DNA of 64,000 bases from an uncultured Bacilli bacterium (GTDB lineage: Bacteria; Bacillota_I; Bacilli_A; RF39; UBA660): NCBI GenBank assembly GCA_934097015.1, contig CAKONF010000002.1:1-64000 (forward strand), given 5' to 3'. Position numbers and translations under genes: made by a program. Position 1 is the first letter of the stretch; each line of letters starts with the position of its first letter. Under the pieces are notes generated by a model. It saw only the letters and a program-made list of their open reading frames with translations, was not told the DNA's origin and ran no database searches. Positions 46,417 through 55,043 of the stretch are shown piece after piece.

Positions 46417-48681
46417 CTAAATTATAGATTTATAAAAATTTTCAACAATATTTATTGTTTCTAATGTATCATTATCAACATTGGGATTTATATAATTATC
46501 TTTGTTAAAGGCATCATCTATGTAATCTTCAAATTCTATCATACTAAATGATTTAAGATTCATTTCCATTTCATTAAGTAAATTTATACTCATACCATCA
46601 CTTTCTAAATTTTTTATTATTAAAATTTTTATATCATTATATTCACTATATAATATTTCTTCTGCACAGGTTTCTTTTGAATCTTGAGAAAAAATATAAT
46701 ATTTAATTTCTGAGTCAATTAAATCATCAATTTCATTAATACTACATTTAATTATTTGATTTTGAAGTTTTATTGAAAATTTTGAAAAATTTTTAATAAT
46801 AATCTTAGTTATATTATTATTAAATCCATCAATTGAAAAGGAAATATATTTACCAATGTTACTTGTAAAACTCAATCTTTCCAAAATTTCATTTTCTGCA
46901 ATAAAATTTTCTCTTAAAAAACAATCTTCATTATATGAAAATGAATTTTTTTCAGAAAATATTTTATCCTTTATATATGTTGCAAATTCATCGTCTTTTA
47001 ATATTGAAGCATCCATTTTTTTTAGGATTTCAAAATTTGTATAATCTAATTCAATTACTTTCTGTTTCCTTTTCTTTATGTCAATTTTATCATTTAGTAG
47101 TATATTATCTAATTCTTCCTTATTTTCAACTTTATCAATAAAAATTATCATATCATTTGATTTCTTAAATTTGTTAATGCAATAATCCATTACTGAAGGA
47201 TCATAAAATTTGCAAATAAAATTATTTCCACTAGCATAAATGCTTACGAATGATTTTTCCAATTTTTTAAGACTTATTTTAAATTCTTCCTCCGTAATAT
47301 TAAAATGAGATATTATTCTATATAAACTATCAACCTTTACTTCATAATTGTTTTTGTACACACTTTTTAAATATATTGCTTTTATAATGAGCCTCTCATT
47401 ATTTTCTAAGTTATTGTTGTATGAATGATCATATATTAAATAAGGATTATCTAGATTTTCAATAAATTTATCAATATAATTATCATCAAAATTGATAAAA
47501 TCCAACCTTGTCATTAACTCTACTAAACGTGGATTATAATTTTTATGATATATAATTCTATATATATTTAATGAATTAGTAATTTTTTCAATATAAAAAT
47601 TACCTTTTTCAAATAAATTATACATACACTTTTGGGGGATGTTTGATAATTTTAAATGCTTTATTAATATACGAGCTTTTTCTGCATAAGTAAACTGAGA
47701 TGTTTCTATTACAAATGGTTTTAATCCTAATCTACCAATTTTATCATACTTTTGATTAACATCATTAAAAAAACTAATTCTGGAATTTATGATAATTTTT
47801 AAATTTCTGTTTGTATTTTCAAGTAAAGAGACAATTTCTGAATCAGAAATTGTAGACATAAAATCTATATTATTTGATCCAAATATATCATCAATAAATA
47901 ATATAAATTTTTCTTCATCATTATACTCTTGTAAAATATCCTTTAAATTTTTATTAGGAGAATACAATAATTTATAACCAATTTCTAAGTACTTTGCTAC
48001 CAAAAATTTAGAATTATAACTTTTGCCAACTCCTGGATTACCAACAAGTATTAAAAGATTTTTATCTTCTAGATGTTTTATACACTTAGCTGTTATACTT
48101 GTTGGAACAAATTTTTTACAAGTATTTTCTATATCTCTTAAAATTGTTTCTTGTTGATATTTACTATATCCTCCAAATAGTTTTCTTAAATCATCTAATT
48201 TAACTGGTAAAATGATAGAAGATTTCAGAAAATTTAATACATCATCTATTTTTTCTTCTTGATTTTCTAACAATTTTATAATTTTTTCAAAATTTATTAT
48301 ATCACCATCAATAGAAAAATTTTTGTATTGACTGAAAGTTTTGATTCTTGGCTTATATGATGAATCTAATAAAAAAAATTTCAGTTTAATAGTTGAATTA
48401 AAATTTAATGTTTCTTTTATCTTCCTAGAATTTGTTTCACTTGTAATTTGAATCCCTATTTTGTTTTTTTCATCTATCAAATCAATATAAGGATAATTGA
48501 TTTTTTTTAAATTGCAGTTTTCATAATTACCTATTTCCATAATTTCTAGTAATTTAAGTACAAAATTTTCAATAGATATGTTAATATCTGTATATGCAAA
48601 ATCATTATTTATTTTGATAATTGATTCTAGCCAAGAAAAATACTGTATTATGGTTTTAATTTTTTCCTCATTTGATAGCAT
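46417..48681 (-). CDS. SMEK-domain nSTAND ATPase
   Basis: A 754-aa protein. The N-terminus (about 5-150) matches the SMEK pattern: IQYFSWLESIIKIN, FAYTDINISIENF, then YIDLIDEKNKIGIQITSE, a PD-(D/E)XK-like core. An NTPase follows with Walker A GNPGVGKS (214-221), Walker B FILFIDDIF (about 260-268) and IIINSR (sensor), as in nSTAND3. The C-terminal 350 residues are repetitive and helical, a likely sensor. STAND proteins sense phage and trigger death or DNA cutting. ATG 48681 lies five bases after AGGTGA; a hairpin sits upstream. Confidence 0.8.
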   Translation of the reverse strand: MLSNEEKIKTIIQYFSWLESIIKINNDFAYTDINISIENFVLKLLEIMEIGNYENCNLKKINYPYIDLIDEKNKIGIQITSETNSRKIKETLNFNSTIKLKFFLLDSSYKPRIKTFSQYKNFSIDGDIINFEKIIKLLENQEEKIDDVLNFLKSSIILPVKLDDLRKLFGGYSKYQQETILRDIENTCKKFVPTSITAKCIKHLEDKNLLILVGNPGVGKSYNSKFLVAKYLEIGYKLLYSPNKNLKDILQEYNDEEKFILFIDDIFGSNNIDFMSTISDSEIVSLLENTNRNLKIIINSRISFFNDVNQKYDKIGRLGLKPFVIETSQFTYAEKARILIKHLKLSNIPQKCMYNLFEKGNFYIEKITNSLNIYRIIYHKNYNPRLVELMTRLDFINFDDNYIDKFIENLDNPYLIYDHSYNNNLENNERLIIKAIYLKSVYKNNYEVKVDSLYRIISHFNITEEEFKISLKKLEKSFVSIYASGNNFICKFYDPSVMDYCINKFKKSNDMIIFIDKVENKEELDNILLNDKIDIKKRKQKVIELDYTNFEILKKMDASILKDDEFATYIKDKIFSEKNSFSYNEDCFLRENFIAENEILERLSFTSNIGKYISFSIDGFNNNITKIIIKNFSKFSIKLQNQIIKCSINEIDDLIDSEIKYYIFSQDSKETCAEEILYSEYNDIKILIIKNLESDGMSINLLNEMEMNLKSFSMIEFEDYIDDAFNKDNYINPNVDNDTLETINIVENFYKSII

Positions 48682-48696
48682 ATATATCACCTCTAA

Positions 48697-48740
48697 TTAA
48701 AAAATAAGCAGTATCCATCTTAAAAAGATTAAATACTGCT
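48697..48740 (-). promoter_or_regulatory. Attenuator-like hairpin before the SMEK-nSTAND gene
   Basis: Stem AGCAGTAT-TTA-ATCTT / AAGAT-GG-ATACTGCT (48707-48740), then TATTTTTTAA, and only then AGAGGTGA and the start. It lies in the leader, so it may stop transcription before the gene. Confidence 0.55.
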
Positions 48741-48820
48741 CATCTTTATAAATATATATTATCATACTTCGACATTTTTTTCAGTATTTTCAGGACAATT
48801 TACTATTTTTTTAGTTAAAA

Positions 48821-48859
48821 AACAAAAAAATAGCATTTATTCTTCAAATAAACACTATT
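48821..48859 (-). terminator. Terminator just inside the high end of the element
   Basis: Stem of 13 bp allowing G-U: AATAGTGTTTATT with AATAAATGCTATT, then TTTTTG on the minus strand. It stops read-through from the amidase fragment. Confidence 0.8.
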
Positions 48860-48936
48860 TCTACAATATTTAATATCTTTCTAGATATTTATACTATCTA
48901 GCTCGATTGCTTAAATACAGCCGTCTTAATACCCAA

Positions 48937-49242
48937 TCAAATTATGTAATGGTAAGTAAACTCGCCACCTCCTGCATTTATGTGATTAGATATAATTAGT
49001 ACATCTTTATCATTTCCAAATTTTGATAAAGCTACACCTGGTCTATCATCACTAGTCAAAGTTATATCACTATCGCGTGTTAAAGCAACTGGAATACCCA
49101 ACTCTTTAAATCTATCATACATATATTTACTAATTTCTAAAGTTAAATTTTTCTCAATTATACCATTACCTGAAGCTCCTTGATCTTCTCCGCCATGTCC
49201 AGCATCAATAACAATACCTTTTAAAGCTCTTGTATAGTTCAT
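48937..49242 (-). pseudogene. LysM amidase, 5' part (interrupted)
   Basis: A 101-aa ORF starting at 49242 behind AGGTGA. It carries amidase_3 residues: VIDAGHGGEDQGA (zinc His), IIEKNLTLEI (zinc Glu) and IISNHINAGG (zinc His). At 48968 it runs into element DNA and ends after about 9 foreign codons (EFTYHYII). It lacks the catalytic Glu, which is 15.4 kb away at 32337-33594. It cannot work alone. The intact gene would code for a 510-aa amidase with six LysM. Confidence 0.92.
48948..48971. other. Attachment site, high-coordinate end of the element
   Basis: On the minus strand: amidase sequence up to the shared GAGGTG (48966-48971), then GCG and the element arm AGTTTACTTACCATT (48948-48962). 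Confidence 0.85.
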
Positions 49243-49394
49243 TTTAATCACCTAAAATATTTTATGATAAATTACTTATAGTGTGATAATTATAGTTTTA
49301 TATTGTACATTGATTAATTAACATAATTTAATTTGAATATTTTTAATTGAAATTAATTCGTTTATAAATATTTAATAATTATAATATTTGTTTT

Positions 49395-49820
49395 TTAATC
49401 AACATCATCATAATAATAATCATTTTCATTTAGTTCTCTGTCACATTTTGATGAAAAATTCCAAGGATTATATCTTCCTTCTCTTACTAAATCTTTTTCA
49501 AATTCTTCTAACTCTAACGCTTCCATTTCTTTTTCTAAATTCTCTTGTGTTTGTTCATCTAAACTATCATAATATGCATATCCAGTCTTTTTCTTTTCTT
49601 TTGTAGTATTTATAATTTCATTATTCTCATTAGCTTGATTAGATTCACCATTAATATATTTATTTTTTATATTTTCATATTTATTTTTTAACTCATTCTT
49701 TTTTTCATGATATTCGTCCATTTCATTATAACAAGCTTTTTCAATCACTTTTATTAAATTAGTTTTATAAAATGAAAATTTTCTTTTCATATTATCAATT
49801 AATGTTATAGTTGTTTCCAT
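49395..49820 (-). CDS. Hypothetical charged protein
   Basis: A 141-aa protein, Glu/Lys/Asn-rich, coiled-coil-prone in the middle, acidic and Tyr/Asp-rich at the end (NENDYYYDDVD). Not recognised. It has no clear ribosome site; the start lies inside the end of the upstream ORF, so it depends on coupled translation. No signal or membrane segment. Confidence 0.5.
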   Translation of the reverse strand: METTITLIDNMKRKFSFYKTNLIKVIEKACYNEMDEYHEKKNELKNKYENIKNKYINGESNQANENNEIINTTKEKKKTGYAYYDSLDEQTQENLEKEMEALELEEFEKDLVREGRYNPWNFSSKCDRELNENDYYYDDVD

Positions 49821-50064
49821 ACGTAGGTATTATCTAATTTATCAATATTAGAATTATAATATACTATATCTTTTTTTAGTGATTCGATATTGGATTCAAT
49901 ATTAAAATCTTTTAAATAATTTATATATTTATTATATAATTCTTCTATATTATTTTTGAATTTGTTGAATATATCAACGTTATATTTCAATTCTTCTATT
50001 AATATATTTTTATTAATTTATTATATTTATTAATTATTCTAGCTAATCTGATTGCATAAAACAT
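49805..50064 (-). pseudogene. Probable frameshifted small helical protein
   Basis: A start at 50064 behind GAAGGTGA reads MFYAIRLARIINKYNKLIK and stops. One frame over, an open frame continues as NILIEELKYNVDIFNKF to YVWKQL at 49805. The only start in that frame is TTG at 49990. A one-base change in an A tract near 50010 would join them to about 85 residues. Not recognised. Confidence 0.4.
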
Positions 50065-50267
50065 GGTTTCACCTTCTATTTATACATATTATTTAAAGTA
50101 AAAATCTATTAAGTTAATTATAGTATTTATAATCATAATAATTACGCATCTAATATAGTTATATTCTATGATATTTTTTTGTGCTTTTAACATTTACTTG
50201 GAATAATAGCTTAAATTTATTATTTATATCATTTATAACTCCTCAATTATATGTTAATATATTTTTT
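50065..50267. other. Gap without convincing gene
   Basis: A GAGGAG followed by ATG ATA TAA, and an open frame MLKAQKNIIEY... of 33 codons without ribosome site, suggest a decayed gene. Nothing firm. Confidence 0.3.
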
Positions 50268-50465
50268 CTATTTCTTATCATTTTTTGAAATAGCAGCAAC
50301 CGAAATAATTATTCCTAATAAATTTAATCCTATACTTATACCTAGTAATAATCCTGATATAAAATCATTAAGATTAGTATAATTTTTACTTAAATAACTT
50401 TGTAAAAAATATAATACCTCACCTACTATTATTAATATAATTCCTATTTTTGTTTGTTTTTTCAT
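50268..50465 (-). CDS. Small two-TM membrane protein
   Basis: A 65-aa protein: KIGIILIIVGEVLYFL helix, a polar loop with SKNYTNLNDF, and a second helix (LLLGISIGLNLLGIIISVAAI) with a basic end. GGAGAAAG precedes the start. Function unknown. Confidence 0.65.
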   Translation of the reverse strand: MKKQTKIGIILIIVGEVLYFLQSYLSKNYTNLNDFISGLLLGISIGLNLLGIIISVAAISKNDKK

Positions 50466-50496
50466 ATACTTTCTCCATAATTTAATTATATCTTAT

Positions 50497-50528
50497 TAAA
50501 ATAAAAAATACTAGAATTTTCTAGTATT
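50497..50528 (-). terminator. Terminator after the 62-aa gene
   Basis: Stem AATACTAGAA / TTCTAGTATT (50507-50528), then TTTTATTTTAAT on the minus strand. Confidence 0.8.
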
Positions 50529-50699
50529 ATTTGAAAGAGTTTTTCTTTTTATATCATTTTCTAAAATATTTAATTCTCTTTCTTTAAGTTCATTTTGTTT
50601 TTCAATAGCAATAGCAAGTCTTTTCATTACTTCAGTACTTTTATTAAGTCTATCTATTGAATGTTTTAAACTCATCATTATATCTGTTTCGTATGACAT
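50511..50699 (-). CDS. Hypothetical small helical protein
   Basis: A 62-aa soluble, heptad-like helical protein (LKHSIDRLNKSTEVMKRLAI ...). AAGGGGG precedes the ATG. A terminator overlaps the stop. Not recognised. Confidence 0.6.
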   Translation of the reverse strand: MSYETDIMMSLKHSIDRLNKSTEVMKRLAIAIEKQNELKERELNILENDIKRKTLSNNTRKF

Positions 50700-50767
50700 A
50701 TAAAATCCCCCTTTGGTAAGATGTATTATAGCATAAGTTTTAGTGATGTCAAGAAAATATTTATTAA

Positions 50768-50796
50768 AGAAAAAAGAACTAGTAAATACTAATTCT
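50768..50796 (-). terminator. ABC exporter operon terminator
   Basis: Stem AAGAATTAGT / ACTAGTTCTT (50774-50796) with one G-U pair, then TTTTC on the minus strand. Confidence 0.75.
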
Positions 50797-51572
50797 TATG
50801 AACCTGCACTTGTATATTTTTTTATGCCTTTTTTAAATAAATATAGAGATGGTATAAGATATAATAAAACTAATAGAGGTGTAAAACAATATAATTTATT
50901 ATTACTTTTACCTACTAAATATAGTAAAGGATAATAATTTATACAGGCATATGGAATAAGATAAGTAAATATAAATCTAAAATACTTATTAAATATTCCT
51001 ATTGGATATTGTGCTACATGTTTTCCACCGTCTGTAAATAAATTTCTAACTTCTAAACCTTGTACTGTAATAAAACAATAAGAAGCCATAATTAAGAATA
51101 TAGAAAAGAATATAAAACTAGAAGACAATAACATTAAAATTAGAGTTATTAATTTTAAAATATTAAAATTTATATTTAAATTTATTAAAGATATAAATAG
51201 TATTACAATAGCTTGTATTATTCTTGATATTTTAACAAAGTCTATTTCTGATGCAATACTTTGTATTAATATACTTTGTGGTCTTAGAAGTATTCTATCA
51301 AAAGTTCCATTTATGATTAAATTATCAAATTGATCTATTCCTCTTGCGAAAACTTCATTCATACTAAAACCGAATTGTACTATACTGAAGCATAATAATA
51401 CTTCATATAAAGTAAATCCTTTTATGTTATTAAATTTGGTAAATAAAGCAATAATTATAAAATAATATGTAAAAACTACAAATATTTGTGATATAAATCC
51501 TATTATGAATGATTTTTTATATTCTAATAAAGATGTTAAATGCATTTTAAATAAACTAAAATATATTTTCAT
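50796..51572 (-). CDS. ABC-2 type permease (DUF990 / COG3694-like)
   Basis: A 258-aa protein with six hydrophobic segments. Features of the DUF990 permeases: NEVFARGIDQFDNLIINGTFDR-type loop and LLRPQS. It forms a transporter with the next permease and the ATPase; the three-gene set matches COG4586/4587/3694. The substrate is unknown. It shares one base with the upstream permease stop. Confidence 0.85.
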   Translation of the reverse strand: MKIYFSLFKMHLTSLLEYKKSFIIGFISQIFVVFTYYFIIIALFTKFNNIKGFTLYEVLLCFSIVQFGFSMNEVFARGIDQFDNLIINGTFDRILLRPQSILIQSIASEIDFVKISRIIQAIVILFISLINLNINFNILKLITLILMLLSSSFIFFSIFLIMASYCFITVQGLEVRNLFTDGGKHVAQYPIGIFNKYFRFIFTYLIPYACINYYPLLYLVGKSNNKLYCFTPLLVLLYLIPSLYLFKKGIKKYTSAGS

Positions 51573-52378
51573 TATCCACCCTGTACTATTACTTTCTTTG
51601 ATATATTATTTGTTAATTTATTGCCTATTATTAATAAAACTATTAACCATATTATTGCACCTATTAAATTTGTTAAAATATTTGTTATATTAAAATTTCC
51701 TGAATATATTCTAAATGGTAAATCAGCTATATATCTAAATGGTAATAAATTTGATATAATTCTTAAAAATTTAGGAAAGAATGCTATTGGTATTGTTCCA
51801 CCTGCAAATATTTCTCCTATTACCATAAATAAAGTAATTATTCCTTTTTCATCTAAAGTATAAAATATTAATAAATGATAAATCATTGTAAATGCATTAA
51901 TTAATAAACTAGATAGTATCATAAATATTAAAAATAGTATAAACGATCTAATTGAATTTGGTGATGTTAAATTATAAGGCTTTGGTAAGAAGAATGCTAT
52001 TAGAATAACTAATGGACTTCTTAGAATTACTGCTGATAATCTTTCACCGTACATTGATGAAAACCATTTTTTATAAAAATTTATTGGTCTTATAAATTCA
52101 TAGGATATGTTACCATTTTTTATTAAGTTTATTAAATTTTTATCTTTGTACCAAGTATATACTAATGCAAAGAAAGCTTGATTTAACCATAAATAATTTA
52201 TCAATTCATTTAAATTCATGGGTAATTTTGTATTATTTGTTGAAGAATAAAATGCTAGATAGACTGAAATAAATACAAATCCAAAAAAGAATTGAGTACA
52301 TATTCCAGCTATTGCTGCTTTTCTATATTGTATACTATTTATAAATCTTAATTTGAATAAAGATATATATGTTTTCAT
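51572..52378 (-). CDS. ABC-2 type permease (DUF990 / COG4587-like)
   Basis: A 268-aa protein with six hydrophobic segments and the loop LIKNGNISYEFIRPINFYKKWF, which corresponds to the same loop in the partner permease (NGTFDRILLRPQ). It overlaps the ATPase gene by 4 bp and the next permease by 1 bp: strict translational coupling. Confidence 0.85.
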   Translation of the reverse strand: MKTYISLFKLRFINSIQYRKAAIAGICTQFFFGFVFISVYLAFYSSTNNTKLPMNLNELINYLWLNQAFFALVYTWYKDKNLINLIKNGNISYEFIRPINFYKKWFSSMYGERLSAVILRSPLVILIAFFLPKPYNLTSPNSIRSFILFLIFMILSSLLINAFTMIYHLLIFYTLDEKGIITLFMVIGEIFAGGTIPIAFFPKFLRIISNLLPFRYIADLPFRIYSGNFNITNILTNLIGAIIWLIVLLIIGNKLTNNISKKVIVQGG

Positions 52379-53358
52379 ACTTCACAATCTTTATATAATT
52401 TTAATATTATATTATCTATATTTTCATTTTCTATTTCTATATCTTTTATATCTATTAAATTAGATAAATATTTTAAGAAGTTAGATATGGATAAAAAGTT
52501 TGTATCTAATATAAAATTATATCCATAATCTTTTTTTGTTTGTTTTATTATTCCTTTTTTATTTAATTTATTAAGTTTGTTTTTTGTAATTATTTGTATT
52601 TCTTTTGTATTATCATATTTCTCTTTTAATTTTTTTATATTTCCATCATATAATATTCGTCCTTTTCCAATAAGTATAATTCTTTTTGCAAGTGCTTCGA
52701 TATCACTCATATCGTGCGTTGTTAATATAATAGTTGTATTCATTTCCTTATTGATTTTTTTGATAAAATTTCTTACATTTATTTTACTTTCGGCATCAAG
52801 TCCTATAGTAGGTTCATCTAAAAACAATATGGATGGTTTATGAATAAGTGAAGCAGCAATTTCACAGCGCATCCTTTGACCTAGACTAAGTTGTCTAACA
52901 GGAATATTAACTATATTTTTCAAGTCTAATAATTCTATTAGTTGTTCCTTAGTTTTATTAAATTCAGATTCATCTAATTTATATATATCTTTTAATAAAT
53001 CAAATGTATCTAATGCAGGAATATCCCACCATAACTGGCTTCGTTGTCCAAATACTACACCGATATTACTAACATATTTGATTCTGTCTTTAGATGGTGA
53101 TAATCCGTTAATGTTAATAGTACCTTCGTCTGGTGTAAGTATTCCGCTAAGCATTTTTATAGTAGTACTCTTACCTGCTCCATTAGGTCCAATGTATCCA
53201 ATAATTTCCCCTTTTTCTATTTCAAAAGAGACATCTTTGACTGCTTCTATATAGATGTAATTTCTTTTGAAAAATGATTTTAAAGATGCTTTTAATCCAG
53301 ATTGACGTTTGGCAACTTTAAAAGTTTTTGATATGTGGTTTACATTGATGAATGACAT
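52375..53358 (-). CDS. ABC transporter ATPase (COG4586-like)
   Basis: A 327-aa ATPase with Walker A GPNGAGKST, Q-loop, signature LSLGQRMRCEIA, Walker B ILFLDEPTIGLD and switch TTHD. The spacing VFGQRSQLWWDIPALDTF after Walker A is characteristic of this subfamily. AAAGGAGTG precedes the start. The mRNA has two possible promoters and a terminator-like hairpin before the gene. Confidence 0.92.
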   Translation of the reverse strand: MSFINVNHISKTFKVAKRQSGLKASLKSFFKRNYIYIEAVKDVSFEIEKGEIIGYIGPNGAGKSTTIKMLSGILTPDEGTININGLSPSKDRIKYVSNIGVVFGQRSQLWWDIPALDTFDLLKDIYKLDESEFNKTKEQLIELLDLKNIVNIPVRQLSLGQRMRCEIAASLIHKPSILFLDEPTIGLDAESKINVRNFIKKINKEMNTTIILTTHDMSDIEALAKRIILIGKGRILYDGNIKKLKEKYDNTKEIQIITKNKLNKLNKKGIIKQTKKDYGYNFILDTNFLSISNFLKYLSNLIDIKDIEIENENIDNIILKLYKDCEV

Positions 53359-53382
53359 TTTTATCTACACTCCTTTCAACGC

Positions 53383-53427
53383 AAAAAAACACATTATATT
53401 TTCACATGAATTTGAGTAATATGTGTT
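53383..53427 (-). promoter_or_regulatory. Terminator-like hairpin in the ABC exporter leader
   Basis: Stem AACACAT (53421-53427 on minus) / ATGTGTT (53389-53395), then TTTTTTG, located between the promoters and the ribosome site. A candidate attenuator. Confidence 0.5.
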
Positions 53428-53489
53428 TATATATGTGTTCTTTCACAAATGTCAATTTAATATTATCATTTGATTGTTAACCTTGTCAA
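53426..53489 (-). promoter_or_regulatory. Two promoters for the ABC exporter
   Basis: P1: TTGACA (53484-53489), 18 nt, TAATAT (53460-53465). P2: TTGACA (53450-53455), 18 nt, TATAAA (53426-53431). Both -35 boxes are perfect. Confidence 0.65.
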
Positions 53490-53527
53490 TCTATTTTTGA
53501 TATTTTATGCTTATAAATTTTATTTAC

Positions 53528-54103
53528 TTATTCAACAAATTTACAATTTCCATCATGTTCATTAAAATAATCTTCTATATGTGCTTTTGCTTTGTTTGCG
53601 TCACTTTCATTTTCTACATCTGTATGATTTGATATAAAAGCATCTCCACCAGAATATATAATTTGAAAATTTTTATTATATTCTATTTCGTATAAATATT
53701 TTTCTTTATCTAATTCACATGATAGAGAATATTTTCCTATTACTTTATTGTCTTTAGAATTTACTCTATCAATATTAAATGCTATGAAAGCAATAACGAA
53801 TATTACAAAAAGAATAATAATTGATATTCCAATTATTTTTAGTATTTTAATTGTTAAACCAGCTAATTTTTCAGTATTACTTACTTTTTCTACTAAAATA
53901 TTATTTACGTTGTTATTAGTTAATTCATCCAAACTAATATTAAATATATTGGAAAGGTTTTTTGCTTGATTTATATCTGGGGTAGTTTCTTCTAATTCCC
54001 ATTTAGATATTGTTTGTCTTGTGACACCTACTTTTTCAGCAAGTTCTTCTTGTGATAAATTATTTTGTTTTCTTAATTCTGTTATTTTGTTCCCTAAATT
54101 CAT
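53528..54103 (-). CDS. XRE-family regulator with membrane segment
   Basis: A 191-aa protein. HTH at 5-60 (ITELRKQNNLSQEELAEKVGVTRQTISKWE split as usual), a membrane helix at about 88-110, then an extracytoplasmic domain ending in HDGNCKFVE. Membrane-bound XRE regulators often sense a ligand outside. It is upstream of the ABC exporter and may regulate it. Confidence 0.85.
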   Translation of the reverse strand: MNLGNKITELRKQNNLSQEELAEKVGVTRQTISKWELEETTPDINQAKNLSNIFNISLDELTNNNVNNILVEKVSNTEKLAGLTIKILKIIGISIIILFVIFVIAFIAFNIDRVNSKDNKVIGKYSLSCELDKEKYLYEIEYNKNFQIIYSGGDAFISNHTDVENESDANKAKAHIEDYFNEHDGNCKFVE

Positions 54104-54195
54104 TATATTTTTCTCCTTCCAAGAAAAAGTATAATATTATTATAGTTTGAATTCTACCAATATTCTATGGAAATTACGCACTTAATTTTAACATA

Positions 54196-54954
54196 TTAAA
54201 TATTGATTGTTTTTTTTAGTGTACGAATATTATTCTTTTCTAACATTAAACCCGTTAAATAAAAATATGCTAATTGAGTTTCTGCATTTAAATCAATATC
54301 TTTATTTTCTAAAAATTTTGAAATTAATATAACTTGCTTTTTGTCTAATAAATCTTTACTATTAAGTTGTTCTTTTATTTTAACGTTTCTTGGTAAGTAT
54401 CCATTTTTACCATTTAAAGTGCATTCCGCAAAATTTTCATATTCAGTTGAAAATGGTACCGCTTGTTCAAGGATACAAGGTACTAATTGATGAGTATAAT
54501 TTTCACTATTTATATCCAATTCTAAATATGTCATTTTATTATCTATATATACTGTAGCAGTCTTTAGATTATTTCCACTTATTCTATCATAAATTAATGG
54601 TACTACCATGGACTCTCCGAAAGGTATAACATCACCTTCTTTATTTCGATTAATTCTTATTATTCCCCATTTTAGTTTACAATTATTTATTTTATATTCA
54701 TTTTTTATAATATTGTAGTATCTACTTTCTGATGCGTTTGCATCATTTATTGAATATTCTATATCTGCTACTAAATTACATACAGCAAAGTGGTCATTGC
54801 CTAAATTTATCATACATTCGTATTCCTTTGTTAATTTTTTATTATTTTCATCTTTTAGGAGATATGCATAATGTTCGTTAATTTCCATATTTTTTTCTCT
54901 GTTTATAATTATATTTGGCACTAATTCTTTTTTTATTTCAATTTTATTTGTCAT
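54196..54954 (-). CDS. Hypothetical protein
   Basis: A 252-aa soluble protein, not recognised. Beta-rich in the middle (GIIRINRNKEGDVIPFGES, VYIDNKMTYLELDI). It starts behind AAGGAGAA. It stands alone. Confidence 0.65.
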   Translation of the reverse strand: MTNKIEIKKELVPNIIINREKNMEINEHYAYLLKDENNKKLTKEYECMINLGNDHFAVCNLVADIEYSINDANASESRYYNIIKNEYKINNCKLKWGIIRINRNKEGDVIPFGESMVVPLIYDRISGNNLKTATVYIDNKMTYLELDINSENYTHQLVPCILEQAVPFSTEYENFAECTLNGKNGYLPRNVKIKEQLNSKDLLDKKQVILISKFLENKDIDLNAETQLAYFYLTGLMLEKNNIRTLKKTINI

Positions 54955-55043
54955 ATAAATTCTCCTTGCAAAAATATTATAACATATTTAGATAATAAGA
55001 TATTATATTAATTAACTATTACTAAATATATTTTTTATTTTAA

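Larger units (their letters stand above)
33593..48971. mobile_element. 15.37-kb serine-recombinase integrative element carrying defence genes
   Basis: Bounded by a shared GAGGTG (minus strand) at 33593-33598 and 48966-48971. It interrupts a LysM amidase gene, whose halves flank it and rejoin in frame. It encodes a TnpX-like large serine recombinase near its low end. Cargo in order from the high end: SMEK-nSTAND ATPase, AAA_13 ATPase, Fic protein, type I restriction system with a membrane protein, a 37-aa ORF, the recombinase and a KAP ATPase. All genes point the same way. No transfer or replication genes were seen, so it may be mobilised in trans or as plain DNA. Confidence 0.9.

Noticed and set aside
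33593..48971. Prophage or conjugative element
   Set aside because: No capsid, tail, portal, relaxase or type IV secretion genes in the interval.
49242..49275. A sigma-E/K-like -10 (CATAAAATA) upstream of the 5' amidase half
   Set aside because: It lies so close to the start that the transcript would begin at the ribosome site; in such AT-rich DNA the match is easily chance.
50743..50934. Plus-strand 63-aa ORF near the ABC permease end
   Set aside because: Overlaps the permease gene and its terminator on the other strand; no ribosome site.
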